Of a stretch of DNA of 6,177 nt, positions 1 to 6,177 are shown piece after piece. A program made the translations under genes and the position numbers. Location: the NCBI GenBank assembly GCA_003233535.1, contig QIMA01000156.1, forward strand, positions 1 through 6,177, read 5' to 3'. Each line of letters begins with the position of its first letter. Positions within the stretch are counted from its first letter, which is position 1. Source of the DNA: Rhodanobacteraceae bacterium. Its GTDB lineage: Bacteria > Pseudomonadota > Gammaproteobacteria > Xanthomonadales > SZUA-5. The notes under the pieces were generated by a model. It did not search any database. It was not told where the DNA came from and saw only the letters and a program-made list of their open reading frames with translations.

Positions 1-1
1 C

Positions 2-340
2 GCATCCGGCGCGTTCGACCTTGCGATCGCGGCAAATGTTCTGCACGCCACCACTGATCTCGACCAGTCGCTGGCGCACGTTCGCGAGCTACTGGCACCG
101 GGCGGTTTGCTGCTTTTGATAGAGAACACGGGCGAGTTTCTTTGGGGTGATGTCACGTTCGGTCTGACCCCCGGAATGTGGGCGTTCAAGTCAGAGGTCG
201 ATCGCACGCATGCGTTAATCGCGGCAACCCAGTGGCGCCGCCGCCTGAGCGTGGCTGGCTTTGAGCAGATTGAAATCGTCGATCCAGGTCATGCAGGACT
301 CGCTGGTATTTCGCGTCAGTGTGTAATCTTGGCTAGGCGC
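2..340 (+). other. C-methyltransferase domain (C-terminal part)
   Basis: This sub-feature of the first PKS gene is the end of a SAM-dependent C-methyltransferase that would methylate the alpha carbon of an ACP-bound beta-ketoacyl chain. The visible part has the FDLAIAANVLHAT segment, then LLAPGGLLLLIE, then TFGLTPGMWAF and a final GFEQIEIVD strand. All are hallmarks of PKS-embedded methyltransferases. The glycine-rich SAM-binding motif I lies before the window, so activity cannot be judged. The domain sits before the KR, the usual place in reducing modules. Confidence 0.9.
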
Positions 341-2026
341 TCGCCGCGACGGCGCTTCGCCCTGATTGGCGCCGAACCGACCCGACGTCAAGCAATCGGC
401 GTAGCCTTGCAAGAGGCCGGTCATGACGTCTTGCTACCGCCAGATGACGACACGCTCTCGGCTGTCGATGAATTGCTGTTCATTGATGGTTTGGACACGA
501 CAATCAGCGCGCAGCAGTGCCTAACAGCGGCCCATGCCCTGACGCAACGAGTTGCCACGCTGACCCCACCGCCACGCATAACCCTGCTGGCCTCAGGACA
601 GCCCACTTCTGCCTGCCTGGCCGGTTTCGCTCGTGGCGTCGCAGCCGAGCTCCCGGAAACGTCTTGTCGCTGCATAGCGCTGGACCCAACGCTAGTTGAG
701 GCTGAACAAACGCAAGTTCTGATCGACGCCATCGTCGGCTCACGCAGTGACGTGCAAATCGAGAATGGACGCGCCTACGCAGCCCGGCTGCAACGCTGTT
801 CGCTACCGGCTGGGGCCCCTGCGCTGCGCGCCGACGCCAGCTATTTGGTCAGCGGAGCATTTGGCGGATTAGGGCCGCACCTCGTGCGCTGGCTCCATGC
901 ACGTGGGGCTCGGCACTTGGTCTTAGCCGGACGTTCGCCCCCTGGAAAAAACGTGCTATCGCTGCGAGCAGAACTCGACGGAATCGATTTGCGCTGCGAG
1001 ATTGCAGACGTATCTGATCTGGCTGCCGTGCAAAAGCTGGTGAGTACGGCGCAAGCGATGGCTCCGCTTGCCGGTGTGTTCCACGCGGCTGGGGCGCTGT
1101 CCGATGCCGCCCTTATCGGACAAACGCGCGATTCCATGCTGCTGCCCCTGAATGCCAAGTTCGACGGCATGCAAGCATTGCAGCAAGCCACGCAGGGTTT
1201 GCCGCTAGACCATTTCGTCGCATTCTCATCGGCCGCCGGCCTGCTGGCACCGTTCGGACAATCCAATCACGCCGCGGCAGCCACAGCGTTAGACGGTCTG
1301 CTGCGTCAGCGCAGCCAACGCGGCGAACCTGCGCTGTGTATAGCCTGGGGCGCCTTTGCTCAGGCTGGCGCCGCAGTTCGCAGCGAGATCGAAGTGAAAG
1401 TCGCCGAGTCCGGCCTCAACTTCATGGCGCCTGCCACCGCCTTCGATGCGATGGGTAGAGCGATGGTCGCTGACGTCGGCAGCATTACGATCATCGATGT
1501 CGATTGGCAACGCTATGCAAAGCGCTATTCGGTAGGTGGACTTCCCGAACTGCTTGCAGGCGTCTGCACCCGCACGCTAGCTAAGCAGTCCCCAGCCGAC
1601 AAACCACGCTCTCGACCTAGTCAGCAGGACTGGCAGGCGCGCTTACAGGCAGCCGCGCCTGGACATCGCTTGGACTGTCTTTGCGATGCGATTCGCGGCG
1701 CAGCGGCGCGCATTCTGCGGCTGCCAGAAAGCGAGCTGGATGATTCCGCACCATTGCGCGAAGCAGGACTGGATTCATTGATGTCGATTGAATTGCGTAA
1801 TGTGCTGTCGCAGGCGGCTGCAACACGTCTGGGCGCGACCTTGGTGTTTGACCATCCCAGCGTCCGCGCACTGGCCATGCACTTGGCTCAATCGGCATTC
1901 AAAGGCCTGTTTGATAGCGCTCAGCCAAGCGCACCCAGTCCGCTTGACGATTTGGTTGACCTCGACGCTGATGCCTTGTCAGCGCTACTCGAAAGCGAGC
2001 TGCGCGACATTGGCGTGAAGGGCTGA
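2..2026 (+). CDS. Type I polyketide synthase subunit, C-terminal part (cMT-KR-ACP-docking), 5' partial
   Basis: This is the end of a modular type I PKS subunit, 674 visible residues before the TGA at 2024-2026. The frame is open from base 2, so the true start lies upstream; a TTG at 107 falls inside the methyltransferase fold and is not a start. Domains in order (numbered from base 2): C-methyltransferase end (residues 1-113), KR structural half (about 118-262), KR catalytic half (about 280-515), ACP (about 554-630) and an acidic docking tail to residue 674. The ACP carries GLDSL with its phosphopantetheine serine at residue 592. The KR looks dead: His423 and Ala427 replace the Tyr and Asn of YxxxN, while Lys386 and Ser410 remain. 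The subunit would therefore deliver an alpha-methyl-beta-keto chain to the next protein, if the upstream AT, KS and methyltransferase work. KS and AT are out of view. The PKS assignment is secure; the product is unknown. Confidence 0.96.
   Translation, partial: ASGAFDLAIAANVLHATTDLDQSLAHVRELLAPGGLLLLIENTGEFLWGDVTFGLTPGMWAFKSEVDRTHALIAATQWRRRLSVAGFEQIEIVDPGHAGLAGISRQCVILARRSPRRRFALIGAEPTRRQAIGVALQEAGHDVLLPPDDDTLSAVDELLFIDGLDTTISAQQCLTAAHALTQRVATLTPPPRITLLASGQPTSACLAGFARGVAAELPETSCRCIALDPTLVEAEQTQVLIDAIVGSRSDVQIENGRAYAARLQRCSLPAGAPALRADASYLVSGAFGGLGPHLVRWLHARGARHLVLAGRSPPGKNVLSLRAELDGIDLRCEIADVSDLAAVQKLVSTAQAMAPLAGVFHAAGALSDAALIGQTRDSMLLPLNAKFDGMQALQQATQGLPLDHFVAFSSAAGLLAPFGQSNHAAAATALDGLLRQRSQRGEPALCIAWGAFAQAGAAVRSEIEVKVAESGLNFMAPATAFDAMGRAMVADVGSITIIDVDWQRYAKRYSVGGLPELLAGVCTRTLAKQSPADKPRSRPSQQDWQARLQAAAPGHRLDCLCDAIRGAAARILRLPESELDDSAPLREAGLDSLMSIELRNVLSQAAATRLGATLVFDHPSVRALAMHLAQSAFKGLFDSAQPSAPSPLDDLVDLDADALSALLESELRDIGVKG
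353..1546 (+). other. Ketoreductase domain, probably inactive (Tyr to His)
   Basis: A weakly conserved structural half (353-790) precedes a Rossmann-fold catalytic half. The nucleotide-binding loop SGAFGGLG at 851-874 keeps the GxxGxxG spacing. Lys (1157-1159) and Ser (1229-1231, in FSSAAG) are present. The residue 13 after that Ser, normally the catalytic Tyr, is His (cac, 1268-1270), and the Asn four residues further is Ala (gcc, 1280-1282). The B-type LDD motif reads LSD after HAAGA, so it resembles a B-type KR ancestor. Without the Tyr proton donor, reduction is not expected. The domain may persist as a scaffold for the methyltransferase and ACP. Confidence 0.88.
1661..1890 (+). other. 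Acyl carrier protein domain
   Basis: About 77 residues with the canonical attachment motif GLDSLMSIELRN; the serine that receives 4'-phosphopantetheine is at 1775-1777. Flanking features fit a PKS ACP: an upstream helix with AARIL, the LREAGLDS loop, and LVFDHPSVRALAMHL at the end. It carries the growing chain after methylation and passes it to the KS of the next protein. Confidence 0.95.
1891..2023 (+). other. C-terminal docking tail
   Basis: After the ACP comes a Ser/Pro-rich linker and then an acidic amphipathic helix, DLDADALSALLESELRDI, ending in GVKG. Short acidic helices with this LxxLLExEL pattern are common at PKS subunit C-termini and recognise the N-terminus of the next subunit. 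The next gene begins with a basic amphipathic helix, so the two ends form a plausible electrostatic pair. The assignment rests on position and pattern, not on a strict signature. Confidence 0.7.
2017..2022 (+). promoter_or_regulatory. Ribosome binding site of the second PKS gene
   Basis: GAAGGG lies six bases before the ATG at 2029 and inside the last codons of the first gene. With only two bases between TGA and ATG, it supports this start and suggests translational coupling of the two subunits. Confidence 0.65.
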
Positions 2027-2028
2027 AC

Positions 2029-2133
2029 ATGCACGACGAACAGCTGCGCCGCGCGATACACAGCATCCGCCAGCTTCGTGCTGAACTGGCGGATGCCCGC
2101 GCCGCCGCATCGAAGACCAAGTCGGCACCGAGT
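2029..2133 (+). other. N-terminal docking helix
   Basis: The first 35 residues form an Arg- and Ala-rich amphipathic helix (LRRAIHSIRQLRAELADAR), then a short Ser/Lys linker into the KS. This matches the coiled-coil N-terminal docking segments of PKS subunits that accept a chain from a preceding protein. It confirms that this protein is not a loading subunit. Confidence 0.82.
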
Positions 2134-5100
2134 GAGATCGCAGTCGTTGGGATTGGCTGCCGCATGCCGGGCGGAGTCGATTCACCCGATTCGTTCGCCG
2201 AGCGACTCGAGGCTGGCTATGACGCGGTCTGCGAAACGCCGCCGGAGCGATGGAGCAACGCTGATTGGTACGACCCGGACCCAGACGCGGTCGGACGTAT
2301 CGCGACGCGCTGGGGAGCATTCCTTGATGGTCTGGACAAGTTCGACGCCGGCTTCTTCGAGCTATCCGAACGCGAAGTGGCCGAGATGGACCCGCAGCAA
2401 CGGCTGCTGCTGGAAACCAGTTGGGAGGCGCTGGAACGTGCGGCGATCGCCCCATCCAGTCTGAACGGGTCGCGCTCAGGCGTTTTTATAGGAATTAACG
2501 GCGCCGAGTTCTACCAGCGCGGCATCGAAGACCCCGCGGCGATCACTGCTCATACGCTATCGGGCGGTGTGGCGAGCACTGCAGCCGGACGGATCGCCTA
2601 CCAGTTGGGATTGACCGGCCCAGCGATCGCCGTTGATACCGCCTGTTCTTCCTCGCTGGCAGCGGTGCACTTGGCTTGCCGCAGTCTGCGCAGTGGGGAG
2701 ACCGATCTGGCCCTCGCCGGCGGCGTGTACGTGGTGCTGGAGCCCAATCTCTCGGTCGGACTTTCGCGCCTGCACATGTTCGCACCGGATGGACGCTGCA
2801 AACCTTTCGATGCCCGCGCCGACGGTTTCGTCCAGGGTGAAGGTGCCGGCGTGGTGGTACTAAAGCGATTAGCCGACGCGCGCGAAGCCGGAGATCCTGT
2901 ACTGGCGGTTATTCGCGGCGGATCGATGAACCAGGATGGCCGCTCGGTCAGCCTCACCGCACCCTCGCGCAAAGCTCAAACACAGGTTCTTGGCGATGCC
3001 ATCGCCGATGCCGGAGTAGCGGCTGAGCAGGTCGGGTTTGTGGAAACCCACGGCACTGGCACCGCACTGGGTGATCCGATCGAATGCCACGCTTTGGCCG
3101 ACGCCTTTGGTGCCCATGGCGGGCGGCCGCTGATGCTCGGCGCCTTGAAGTCCAACATTGGTCATCTGGGACCAGCTGCAGGAATTGCGGGGCTGATCAA
3201 AACGATCATGGTGTTGGCACGCGGTCGGGTCCCGCCCAACTTGCATTTCGAACGACCCAACCCAGCTATCGACAACGGTTCATTGGCTTTGGAATTCCCG
3301 CAGACGACGCAACCTACTCCGGTGATTGAAGGCCGCTGCCTTGCTGGCGTAAGCAGTTTCGGATTTGCTGGCACCAATGTGCACCTTTTGCTCGAGCGCG
3401 CTGACGAACCAGCCGATCCCACCCCGCAAAACACCACAGCGTGCCTGCTGGTACTTTCGGCACGAACGCCCAGTGCGCTGAGTGAGTTGATTCGACGCTT
3501 TCGCCACTGGCTCCCGCAAGCGACGGACTTCCCGGCGGCATGTCGGTCGGCTGCCTGGGGTCGCAATGCCTTTGAGCATCGGATCGCGGTGATAGCCGAC
3601 ACGGCGCAGCAAGCCCGCGAACGGCTGGCACAAGCGCAGCCCGCGCGAGCGCTGAATCGAGCACGACTGGCGCTGCTAACGAGCGCCGACGATCCCATGC
3701 TGGATTGGCTGCGCGACGCCGGCGTTACGCCGTATGCGCTGATCGATGCGCAACCGACGACCAGTCCAAACGAATCCATTCCACGCTTTGCCGCAGAAGA
3801 TCCGAGTGCATTAACTGACGCGCTACCCGCTCTTGGAATCAGCGTGCTGCTGTGCGGACCGAAAACTACGCTACGAGTCTCACCGCCGACGCACCTGACC
3901 GTGGTGCGTGTCGACGCCGCGCACGAGACCGAGAGACTGCAGTTGTTAGGCCGATTATTTGAGTTAGGTTTTGCGATCAAACCGTCGGCGATGGCCAGCC
4001 GCGGTCGGCGCATTGCACTACCGGTTTCGCCATTCGAACGCAGCCGCTGCTGGCGTGAGCGAGATAAGCAGCGGCGCGGCCCCAGCGTATTGCCTGGCGA
4101 GCCTTTGCAGGCGCCAATTTCCGGCCAAGCATTCCGCCTGGGGCTGAGTCTGCGACGCTACCCGTGGCTAGCCGATCATCGGGTCGACGGGCGCGCCCTG
4201 GTGCCGGGTGCGTTCCAAATCGCCTGCATGCAATTGGCAGCCGAGCAGTCCGGAATGCAGCTTGCAAGCCTGCACCAACTCAGTTTTCCGCAATCATTGG
4301 TGCTGCCGGAATCCGGTGAAGTGGACCTATGGACCATGCTCGAACCTGAAAATGGGGGCGTGCGCGAGGTCCGTCTGACCAGCCGCAACTCGACCGGCGA
4401 CTGGATTACCCATGCCCAGGGAGAGATAGCTCTTCACCAGGGCAAATTAGATCGAATCGATCCAGCAGAATTTGACACCCACTGCGCAGCAATAGTTGAT
4501 CGGCTCGAAGGCGCAGTCTGGCGTGAGCAACTGCAGCAGATCGGGATTGACGTAGGGCCAGCGTTTGCTGGTCTGCAGTCACTCTGGCGCGGGAAGAACG
4601 AGGCATTAGCTCGAGTGCGGCCGGTAGCCAATCGCGCGCAGCTAGATGGATGCATACACCCGGCATTCCTCGACGCCTGTCTACAGGCCGCTGGCGGCGC
4701 TTTACCGCCCGCCTTGCGGGAAACCACGCTGCTGCCTATCGGCATCGAAAAGATCGTCCTGAGCGGGTTAGCTACGGGCGAATTGCTGGTCAAGGCACGT
4801 TGCCGCGAAGCGGGCGAGATGGCGACCATCGACTTGGAACTCGCGACCGTAGACGGCCAACAGGTGGCCCGCATCGACGGCCTCAGCGTACGCGCTCTGC
4901 GTACACCGCCAGTCTCAGCCAATATCGGTCTGCTGTACCGTATTGAGCACGAGACTGTCCCCGCAACGACCGTGACGCCAAGTCGAAGTCATCGACGGTT
5001 GTTCTTGAGTAACGACGAGACGATCATCAAGCAACTGGTTGGCAGGATCGGAGCGACAGACCGAGTCGTGCGGTTTAGCCCCGACAACATCGCTCAACCT

Positions 5101-6177
5101 CTAGCGCAAGCAGTCGAGGCCGATCAATGGATATATTGCGCCGCTGGTTCGCGCGGAGTACAAACACTGAGCGACGCACTAGCGCTCGCATCACACTTGG
5201 CAACGCAGCAATCACCTCCCCGACTCACGTTTGCGACATTGGGTCCGAGCGACCCGCTCGACGCAGCGCTTTCGGGTTTGGCGGCGACCCTGACTTTGGA
5301 ACAACCGGCGACGCGAAGCCGATTTATCCAAGTCGACGACGCGTCCGCCCTGCTAACCGCAACTAGTATTGATGACGACGAAGCCTGGCTGAAGGTCAGC
5401 GCACAAAGCAGGCTAGTCCGACGCCTGCGGCGAGCGTCGGAATCCGCCGAGGCCGCTCCCCCACTGCGTGGCTGCGTCCTAATCACCGGTGGTTTCGGTG
5501 GCCTCGGGCGCGCCTTAGCAACCTGGGCGCTGGCCCGCGGTGCCGAAGCGTTGGTGTTAGTGGGACGGCACCCTGACCACGATTTTGCCAGAGCCTTGGC
5601 CAAGCAAAGCGGCCGTCCGGTGCGCGGCTTGGCGGCCGACCTCGCACAGCCCGGCGAGGCTGATCGGGTGCTCAACGAATTCGCCGACCTGCCGCCGCTA
5701 CGTGCAATCCACCACGCCGCCGGTGCGCAAGCGCCCGCACTGCTGGCAGGCATGGATCCCTCGCGATTTAGTCAGGCATTTGCGGCGAAAGCGCTTGGCG
5801 CGCTGGCCCTACATCACGCATCGGCGGACCTCCAGCTCGATGAGTTCCTGTTGATTTCCTCGATCGCCTCGCTGCTCGGTGCCGCCGGTCAGGGTGGCTA
5901 TGCACCCGCCAACGCGGTGCTCGATGCGCTGGCGGATTCGCGGCGCGCCGCTGGGTTGCCCGGCACCTCGGTGTTGCTCGGTCGTTTGACCGGTGCCGGG
6001 ATGGCCGAAAAACTGGATGGAGCAGCCAGCGAACGGATCGAATCGATGGGGATTGGCGGCATACCGTTGACCACCGCGCTAGATGCAATCGGCAAAGCAC
6101 TGACCACCGATGGCGGCAACATGCTGGTAGCCGACATAGATTGGCAGACGTGGGTAGCGCGACATCCCAGTGGCTCA
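2029..6177 (+). CDS. Type I polyketide synthase subunit, AT-less module (docking-KS-AT remnant-DH-KR), 3' partial
   Basis: This open frame runs 1383 codons from ATG to the window edge without a stop. Domains in order: docking helix (1-30), KS (36-456), KS-AT linker (471-537), collapsed AT remnant (about 545-660), post-AT motif LPVSPFERSRCW (664-675), DH (690-960), KR structural half (968-1140) and KR catalytic half (1145-1383). Catalytic residues are intact in KS (Cys206, His341, His379), DH (His717, Asp882) and KR (Lys1254, Ser1278, Tyr1291, Asn1295). There is no GHSxG acyltransferase active site, so extender units must come from elsewhere. The KS ends in SSFGFAGTNVHLLLE, a form typical of cis-AT synthases. 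The start is fixed by the RBS and by the docking helix directly before the KS. The module should extend, reduce and dehydrate the chain received from the upstream gene, giving an enoyl thioester. An ACP is expected just past the window. Only the missing AT casts doubt on its role as a working module. Confidence 0.97.
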   Translation, partial: MHDEQLRRAIHSIRQLRAELADARAAASKTKSAPSEIAVVGIGCRMPGGVDSPDSFAERLEAGYDAVCETPPERWSNADWYDPDPDAVGRIATRWGAFLDGLDKFDAGFFELSEREVAEMDPQQRLLLETSWEALERAAIAPSSLNGSRSGVFIGINGAEFYQRGIEDPAAITAHTLSGGVASTAAGRIAYQLGLTGPAIAVDTACSSSLAAVHLACRSLRSGETDLALAGGVYVVLEPNLSVGLSRLHMFAPDGRCKPFDARADGFVQGEGAGVVVLKRLADAREAGDPVLAVIRGGSMNQDGRSVSLTAPSRKAQTQVLGDAIADAGVAAEQVGFVETHGTGTALGDPIECHALADAFGAHGGRPLMLGALKSNIGHLGPAAGIAGLIKTIMVLARGRVPPNLHFERPNPAIDNGSLALEFPQTTQPTPVIEGRCLAGVSSFGFAGTNVHLLLERADEPADPTPQNTTACLLVLSARTPSALSELIRRFRHWLPQATDFPAACRSAAWGRNAFEHRIAVIADTAQQARERLAQAQPARALNRARLALLTSADDPMLDWLRDAGVTPYALIDAQPTTSPNESIPRFAAEDPSALTDALPALGISVLLCGPKTTLRVSPPTHLTVVRVDAAHETERLQLLGRLFELGFAIKPSAMASRGRRIALPVSPFERSRCWRERDKQRRGPSVLPGEPLQAPISGQAFRLGLSLRRYPWLADHRVDGRALVPGAFQIACMQLAAEQSGMQLASLHQLSFPQSLVLPESGEVDLWTMLEPENGGVREVRLTSRNSTGDWITHAQGEIALHQGKLDRIDPAEFDTHCAAIVDRLEGAVWREQLQQIGIDVGPAFAGLQSLWRGKNEALARVRPVANRAQLDGCIHPAFLDACLQAAGGALPPALRETTLLPIGIEKIVLSGLATGELLVKARCREAGEMATIDLELATVDGQQVARIDGLSVRALRTPPVSANIGLLYRIEHETVPATTVTPSRSHRRLFLSNDETIIKQLVGRIGATDRVVRFSPDNIAQPLAQAVEADQWIYCAAGSRGVQTLSDALALASHLATQQSPPRLTFATLGPSDPLDAALSGLAATLTLEQPATRSRFIQVDDASALLTATSIDDDEAWLKVSAQSRLVRRLRRASESAEAAPPLRGCVLITGGFGGLGRALATWALARGAEALVLVGRHPDHDFARALAKQSGRPVRGLAADLAQPGEADRVLNEFADLPPLRAIHHAAGAQAPALLAGMDPSRFSQAFAAKALGALALHHASADLQLDEFLLISSIASLLGAAGQGGYAPANAVLDALADSRRAAGLPGTSVLLGRLTGAGMAEKLDGAASERIESMGIGGIPLTTALDAIGKALTTDGGNMLVADIDWQTWVARHPSGS
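2134..3396 (+). other. Ketosynthase domain
   Basis: A full-length beta-ketoacyl synthase of about 420 residues, from IAVVGIGCRMPGG to GTNVHLLLE. It catalyses decarboxylative condensation of the incoming chain with an ACP-bound extender. The nucleophile Cys206 sits in DTACSSS (codon 2644-2646). His341 is in ETHGTGTALGDP (3049-3051) and His379 in KSNIGHLGPAAG (3163-3165). A true elongating KS is indicated by Cys rather than the Gln or Ser of decarboxylating loading KS domains. The MDPQQRLLLE motif and the end motif resemble cis-AT families. Confidence 0.96.
3436..4053 (+). other. Collapsed acyltransferase remnant with flanking linkers
   Basis: After the KS, residues 471-537 match the usual KS-AT linker (LVLSARTPSAL, then AAWGRNAFEHRIAVIAD). 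A normal AT of about 300 residues should follow. Instead, about 120 residues lead to the post-AT motif LPVSPFERSRCW. No GQG oxyanion motif, no GHSxG nucleophile and no YASH- or HAFH-type specificity motif are present. What survives resembles AT pieces. WLRDAGVTPYALIDAQ (560-575) looks like the segment just before the active-site elbow, with IDAQP where GHSxG would be. ISVLLCGPKTTL (604-615) resembles the C-terminal GPHPxL stretch. LLGRLFELGFAI resembles the last AT helix. The reading as an eroded AT is inferred from these partial matches. Confidence 0.78.
4096..4908 (+). other. Dehydratase domain
   Basis: A double-hotdog PKS dehydratase of about 270 residues that removes water from the beta-hydroxyacyl-ACP. 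The first hotdog carries HxxxGxxxxP as HRVDGRALVP, with His717 at 4177-4179. The second carries HPAFLDACLQ, with catalytic Asp882 at 4672-4674 and Gln886. The GIDVGPAFAGL segment matches the conserved GYxYGPxFxGL, with the aromatic residues replaced. Both catalytic residues are present, so activity is expected. Confidence 0.93.
4930..6177 (+). other. Ketoreductase domain, catalytically intact
   Basis: A structural half (LLYRIEHE, residues 968 to about 1140) is followed directly by the catalytic half, with no enoylreductase or methyltransferase between. The NADPH loop is TGGFGGLG (1153-1160). Lys1254, Ser1278, Tyr1291 (5911-5913) and Asn1295 (5923-5925) are all present, the last two in YAPAN. 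Stereotype is unclear: the LDD position reads QAP, which argues against B-type, and the A-type Trp position is Leu1283. The usual WGPW stretch after the active site reads LGRL. The domain ends in VADIDWQTW near the window edge. Confidence 0.93.

Noticed and set aside
841..1266. 141-codon minus-strand open frame
   Set aside because: It lies opposite the conserved catalytic half of the first KR and shows no domain features of its own.
1262..1290. Frameshift as the reason for the missing KR tyrosine
   Set aside because: The flanking sequence stays in frame and well conserved on both sides (FSSAAG before, LDGLLRQR and IAWGAF after), with exact spacing to the serine. A substitution is the simpler reading.
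107..2026. TTG at 107 as the start of the first gene
   Set aside because: The frame is open back to base 2, and the upstream codons encode conserved methyltransferase sequence (FDLAIAANVLHAT) continuous with what follows.
3162..4013. 283-codon minus-strand open frame
   Set aside because: Its translation is Ser/Ala/Arg-rich low-complexity sequence without a recognisable domain, and it lies opposite conserved KS and linker sequence. It is a shadow frame of a GC-rich gene.
3604..4053. Novel non-PKS domain inserted between KS and DH
   Set aside because: The segment is framed by normal AT linkers and has a GPxxxL piece in the expected order, so an eroded AT explains it better than an inserted domain. 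A structure prediction could reopen this.
5124..5753. 209-codon minus-strand open frame
   Set aside because: It is compositionally biased (Ala, Ser, Arg) with no recognisable motif and lies antisense to the KR of the second gene.

Overview
The window lies inside a modular type I polyketide synthase (PKS) gene cluster. Two large collinear plus-strand genes fill almost every base, and both are cut by the window edges. Composition is moderately GC-rich (about 60% by eye) with regular use of TTA leucine codons. That argues against a high-GC streptomycete. A proteobacterium or another Gram-negative producer is plausible, but no gene here fixes the taxonomy.

Gene 1 (2..2026, 5' end missing) is the C-terminal part of a PKS subunit. 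It holds the end of a C-methyltransferase, a ketoreductase (KR) with structural and catalytic halves, an acyl carrier protein (ACP) with the GLDSL attachment serine, and an acidic C-terminal docking tail. Its KR has an intact nucleotide-binding glycine motif, but the catalytic tyrosine is replaced by histidine and the YxxxN asparagine by alanine. It is probably inactive, which predicts an alpha-methyl-beta-keto intermediate.

Gene 2 (2029..6177, 3' end missing, 1383 codons visible with no stop) starts two bases after the stop of gene 1, with a Shine-Dalgarno-like GAAGGG inside the end of gene 1. It encodes an N-terminal docking helix, a ketosynthase (KS) with an intact Cys-His-His triad, a collapsed acyltransferase (AT) remnant, a dehydratase (DH) with both catalytic residues, and a KR with intact Lys, Ser, Tyr and Asn. 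The window ends at the end of this KR; an ACP is expected just beyond. No methyltransferase or enoylreductase lies between DH and KR.

The two subunits should act in sequence: the ACP of gene 1 hands its chain to the KS of gene 2 through matching docking ends. The main surprise is the AT region. Only its flanking linkers and a GPKTTL motif remain, without GQG or GHSxG. The KS ends in the style of ordinary cis-AT synthases, so this looks like a cis-AT module that lost its own AT and must receive extender units from a separate enzyme or another subunit. With such help, the module would perform one extension, ketoreduction and dehydration to an alpha,beta-unsaturated thioester. There is no intergenic stretch of note, and I saw no RNA gene, mobile element, CRISPR array or terminator.
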